Below, piece after piece: positions 61,849 to 64,000 of a DNA stretch of 64,000 bases (the first letter of the stretch is position 1; each line of letters opens with the position of its first letter). The DNA lies in the NCBI RefSeq assembly GCF_014196455.1, contig NZ_JACIDS010000001.1, forward strand, positions 558,001-622,000, written 5' to 3'. Position numbers and translations under genes: made by a program. This DNA comes from Kaistia hirudinis (GTDB lineage: Bacteria; Pseudomonadota; Alphaproteobacteria; Rhizobiales; Kaistiaceae). Below the pieces are notes generated by a model. That model saw nothing but the letters and a program-made list of their open reading frames with translations, did not search any database and was not told the DNA's origin.

Positions 61849-63045
61849 ATGGCCCTTTCATTCGCGTCTGCGCGCCTCATTATGGGGCTGTTCTTCTTCT
61901 ATTCCTTCTCGATCTCCAGCTGGCTTATCCGCATCCCGGACATACAGCAGAGCCTCAAGCTCGAGCCGGCCATGCTGTCGGTCTGCCTGATCGGCATCCC
62001 CGTCGGCCTCGTCATCTCGATGGCGTTCTCCGGCGTGGTCGTCGAGCGGTTCGGGCCGCGCAACGCGTTCCGCTATGGCTTCTGGTTCCTGGCCGCGGCG
62101 CTGCTCCTGCCGGGCCTCGCCTCGCATGCGCTCTGGCTGTTCTTCGCGCTCGTCCTGCTCGGCCTGACCATGGGCCCGGTCGAGGTCGGCGTGAATGTCG
62201 CGGCGGATCGCATCGGCGTCGCGCTGGGTCGGACGATCATGTCGCGCTGCCATGGCTTCTGGAGCCTCGGGCTGATGGCCGGCGGCGCGCTCGGTTCGCT
62301 CGCCGCCGCCTATGGGCTGGAGCCGCACATCCATATGGCGCTGGTCGCGCTGTTCGTCCTGGTCTCCTCGCAGATCCTCGCCGCCCGTCTCCCCGATGCT
62401 CTGTCCGATAACGGCGCCGAAGCGACGGCCGAGAAGGCGCCGGTCTTCGTGCTGCCGCCGCGCAACATCGTTCTGCTCTGCCTGTTCGGCTTCGGCATGC
62501 TGATGGTCGAGGGCGCGATCACGGACTGGAGCGCGATCTATCTGCGCGACGTCTTCGGGGCCGTGCCGCCGGTTACCGGCTTCGCCTTTACGACGTTCGG
62601 CCTCGTCATGGCAGCCGGCCGCCTCGGCGGCGATTATCTGTCGATGCGCTTCGGGCCGGTCACCATGGCGCGCGTGTGCTGCGCCTTCGGCCTTGCCGGC
62701 CTCGCCATGATGATCTTCGCGACCAGCACCGCCATGGTCATCGCGGGTGCCGCCGCCGCCGGTTTCGGCGTTTCCATCATCTTCCCGCTGGCCGTGACGG
62801 CTGCGGCGGGCCGCGGCGGTTCGGCTGCGGTCAATGTCGCGGCGCTGTCGCTGCTCTCCTTCACCGGCTTCCTGATCGGCCCGCCGATCATCGGCTTCGT
62901 GACCGAGGTATTCGGCCTGCGCGTCGGCATGGGCTTCCTGCTGCTGCCGGCGCTGATGAGCCTGGTCCTCGCCGGCGAAGTGCGCGTGCGCGCCCGCCGG
63001 CTCGACGACGCAGCGCTGGGTGCCGTGGGGAGTGAGGCGGCGTAA
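61849..63045 (+). CDS. MFS transporter
   Basis: A 398-residue major-facilitator protein with twelve predicted helices. The first-half signature is GVVVERFGPRNAFRYGFWFLAAALL, and the central break lies around ALSDNGAEATAEKAPVFVLPPRN. The stretch EGAITDWSAIYLRDVFGAVPPVTG, followed by AAGRLGGDYLSMRFGP, is typical for a subgroup related to YbjJ/FucP-like transporters. Substrate unknown. It is followed by a large inverted repeat and a convergent LysR gene, which may or may not control it. Confidence 0.9.
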   Translation: MALSFASARLIMGLFFFYSFSISSWLIRIPDIQQSLKLEPAMLSVCLIGIPVGLVISMAFSGVVVERFGPRNAFRYGFWFLAAALLLPGLASHALWLFFALVLLGLTMGPVEVGVNVAADRIGVALGRTIMSRCHGFWSLGLMAGGALGSLAAAYGLEPHIHMALVALFVLVSSQILAARLPDALSDNGAEATAEKAPVFVLPPRNIVLLCLFGFGMLMVEGAITDWSAIYLRDVFGAVPPVTGFAFTTFGLVMAAGRLGGDYLSMRFGPVTMARVCCAFGLAGLAMMIFATSTAMVIAGAAAAGFGVSIIFPLAVTAAAGRGGSAAVNVAALSLLSFTGFLIGPPIIGFVTEVFGLRVGMGFLLLPALMSLVLAGEVRVRARRLDDAALGAVGSEAA

Positions 63046-63077
63046 GGCTCTTCGTGCACGGGAACCCGACTTCCTTC

Positions 63078-63230
63078 ACCTCTCCCAGAGGGAGAGGTCG
63101 ACGGCCAAAGGCCGGCGGGTGAGGGGTTACGGACGTCTCAGGATAGGGCGCTGATCCATCCCGGCAGATTCTGATGGTTCCCTAACCCCTCACCCGGCCC
63201 TGCGGGCCGACCTCTCCCTCAGGGAGAGGT
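63078..63230. repeat. Large compound inverted repeat (intergenic palindrome)
   Basis: Two hairpins ACCTCTCCC-AGA-GGGAGAGGT (63078-63098) and ACCTCTCCC-TCA-GGGAGAGGT (63210-63230) flank an inner inverted pair GGGTGAGGGGTTA (63117-63129) and TAACCCCTCACCC (63183-63195), so the whole unit can fold into one long cruciform-like structure. It fills the gap between two convergent genes. The CTCTCCC/GGGAGAG arms resemble the repeat at 13948-14059 and are typical dispersed repeats of alphaproteobacteria. Confidence 0.85.
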
Positions 63231-63279
63231 GAAAGGGGGGCGCAGTCCCTTAGCGGACAGAACGCCCCGCCAACCGACC

Positions 63280-64000
63280 CTAACCTCCATTCGCGGCGAA
63301 TTCGCTGAGCGTGCCCGCCCCGTCGAAATAGGTGCGGACATGGTCGAAGAAGGCTGCGGGGGCGAAGCGGAGGCCTGCGCCGCTGCGCACGATCACCGCG
63401 AAACGGTTGAGCGGCAGGGCGCGATCGGCGATCGGGCGGAAGATGACCTCGCCCGAGCCGATCTCGCGCTCAATGCCGAGCGGCGTCAGGAAGGCGGCAT
63501 AGCGTCCCGAGCGCGCGAGCTCGAACAGCATGCGCACCGAATTCGATTCGACGAGCGCATGCGGTGGCTCGGGGAGGCGTGCGAGGTACGGCTCGATCAC
63601 CTGGCGAATCGAGAGGCTCCGCGCCGGCATGGCGCAGGCATGCTGGAAGCAATCCGCGAAGTGCGGCTCGGCCAGCGCCGCCAGCGGATGGTCCGGCCGC
63701 ATCACGACGCCGATCGGCAGGTCACGCCGCACCGCGACGTCGATGTCGCGCAGTGGCCGCGTGACGAAGGTGAAGCCGATGTCGACGGCGGCATTGGCCA
63801 GCAGGTCGATCACATCGCCCGACGCGGCAATGCGCGATTCGACCTGAAGGCGCGGATAGCGCACGCCGAATTCGGCGATTAGGCGCGGCAGGATCGTCAG
63901 CCCGACGCTCTCCACCGTCGCGATGCGCACTGTTCCCGATCTGAGCCCCGCCAGGAGATCGAGTTCCGAAACGGCGGATTCGAGCGGGCGGACCAGATCG
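63280..64000 (-). CDS. LysR-family transcriptional regulator, N-terminus cut by window edge
   Basis: The frame is open to the right edge. The visible part begins in the linker helix (DLVRPLESAVSELDLLAGLRSG) and covers the whole effector-binding domain: TVRIATVESVGLTILPRLIAEFGVRYPRLQVESR, the DIGFTFVTRPLRDIDV hinge and the C-terminal FDHVRTYFDGAGTLSEFA. The DNA-binding helix-turn-helix lies outside the window. This is not an internal start: the GTG at 63930 is only the first start codon inside the fragment. Target genes may lie beyond the right edge. Confidence 0.93.
   Translation of the reverse strand, partial: DLVRPLESAVSELDLLAGLRSGTVRIATVESVGLTILPRLIAEFGVRYPRLQVESRIAASGDVIDLLANAAVDIGFTFVTRPLRDIDVAVRRDLPIGVVMRPDHPLAALAEPHFADCFQHACAMPARSLSIRQVIEPYLARLPEPPHALVESNSVRMLFELARSGRYAAFLTPLGIEREIGSGEVIFRPIADRALPLNRFAVIVRSGAGLRFAPAAFFDHVRTYFDGAGTLSEFAANGG

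Overview
The window is a GC-rich (roughly two-thirds G+C by eye), densely coded chromosomal segment from an alphaproteobacterium, most likely Hyphomicrobiales. This inference rests on the lpdA-lipA-Coq10/RatA-like order, HspQ, an IalB-family protein, a phosphatidylcholine synthase, a GguC/AraD1-family protein, and the very large share of ABC importers paired with sugar or aldehyde redox enzymes. Genus cannot be fixed by reading alone; a Kaistia-like soil heterotroph would fit. No rRNA, CRISPR array, insertion sequence, integrase or phage gene was seen. One tRNA (Gln, CTG) is present. No gene-free stretch exceeds about 300 bases.

Layout. 1-3.4 kb: end of dihydrolipoyl dehydrogenase (cut by the left edge), two small GlsB/YeaQ membrane proteins, lipoyl synthase and a Coq10/RatA START-like protein. 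3.5-7.0 kb: FadR-type regulator, AraD1/GguC-family enzyme and a ketoglutarate-semialdehyde-type dehydrogenase, that is, the lower end of a non-phosphorylative sugar-acid route. 7.1-7.5 kb: a cysteine phosphatase. 7.6-11.6 kb: a PotABCD/AEP-type importer on the minus strand. 11.8 kb: tRNA-Gln with a short coding remnant behind it.

12.4-20.7 kb: a divergent locus with a branched-chain-amino-acid-type (HAAT) importer. LivGFHM is on plus; the binding protein is on minus together with two related aldo/keto reductases (one fused to a Rid domain), an NTF2-like protein and a TIGR04076 protein. 20.7-28.2 kb: an Opp/Dpp-type peptide importer followed by two more aldo/keto reductases. 28.4-33.6 kb: a CHASE2 membrane protein, a secreted protein and a convergent secreted TPR-CHAT protein with an intact His/Cys pair. 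33.8-34.9 kb: a Gfo/Idh/MocA oxidoreductase.

35.2-44.2 kb: a NitT/TauT-type importer, RpiR regulator, NTF2-flavin monooxygenase (frameshifted here), M20 deacylase and allophanate hydrolase. Two copies of an ATTGTATGCA motif sit in the two key promoter regions and suggest one regulon for nitrogen scavenging from an unknown compound. 44.5-54.6 kb: AraC regulator divergent from a six-gene run with two GH4 glycosidases around an Opp-type importer, resembling rhizobial alpha-galactoside (agp/mel) loci. 54.8-64 kb: a DUF1275 protein without a normal start codon, an orphan YejA-like binding protein, IalB, HspQ, a UbiH-like monooxygenase, phosphatidylcholine synthase, TerC, an MFS transporter and a LysR regulator cut by the right edge.

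Starts were chosen by Shine-Dalgarno match, overlap with the previous gene and family N-termini; several starts are GTG or TTG. The three loci most worth experimental attention are the HAAT/AKR-Rid/TIGR04076 locus, the CHASE2-CHAT locus and the monooxygenase-deacylase-allophanate hydrolase regulon.
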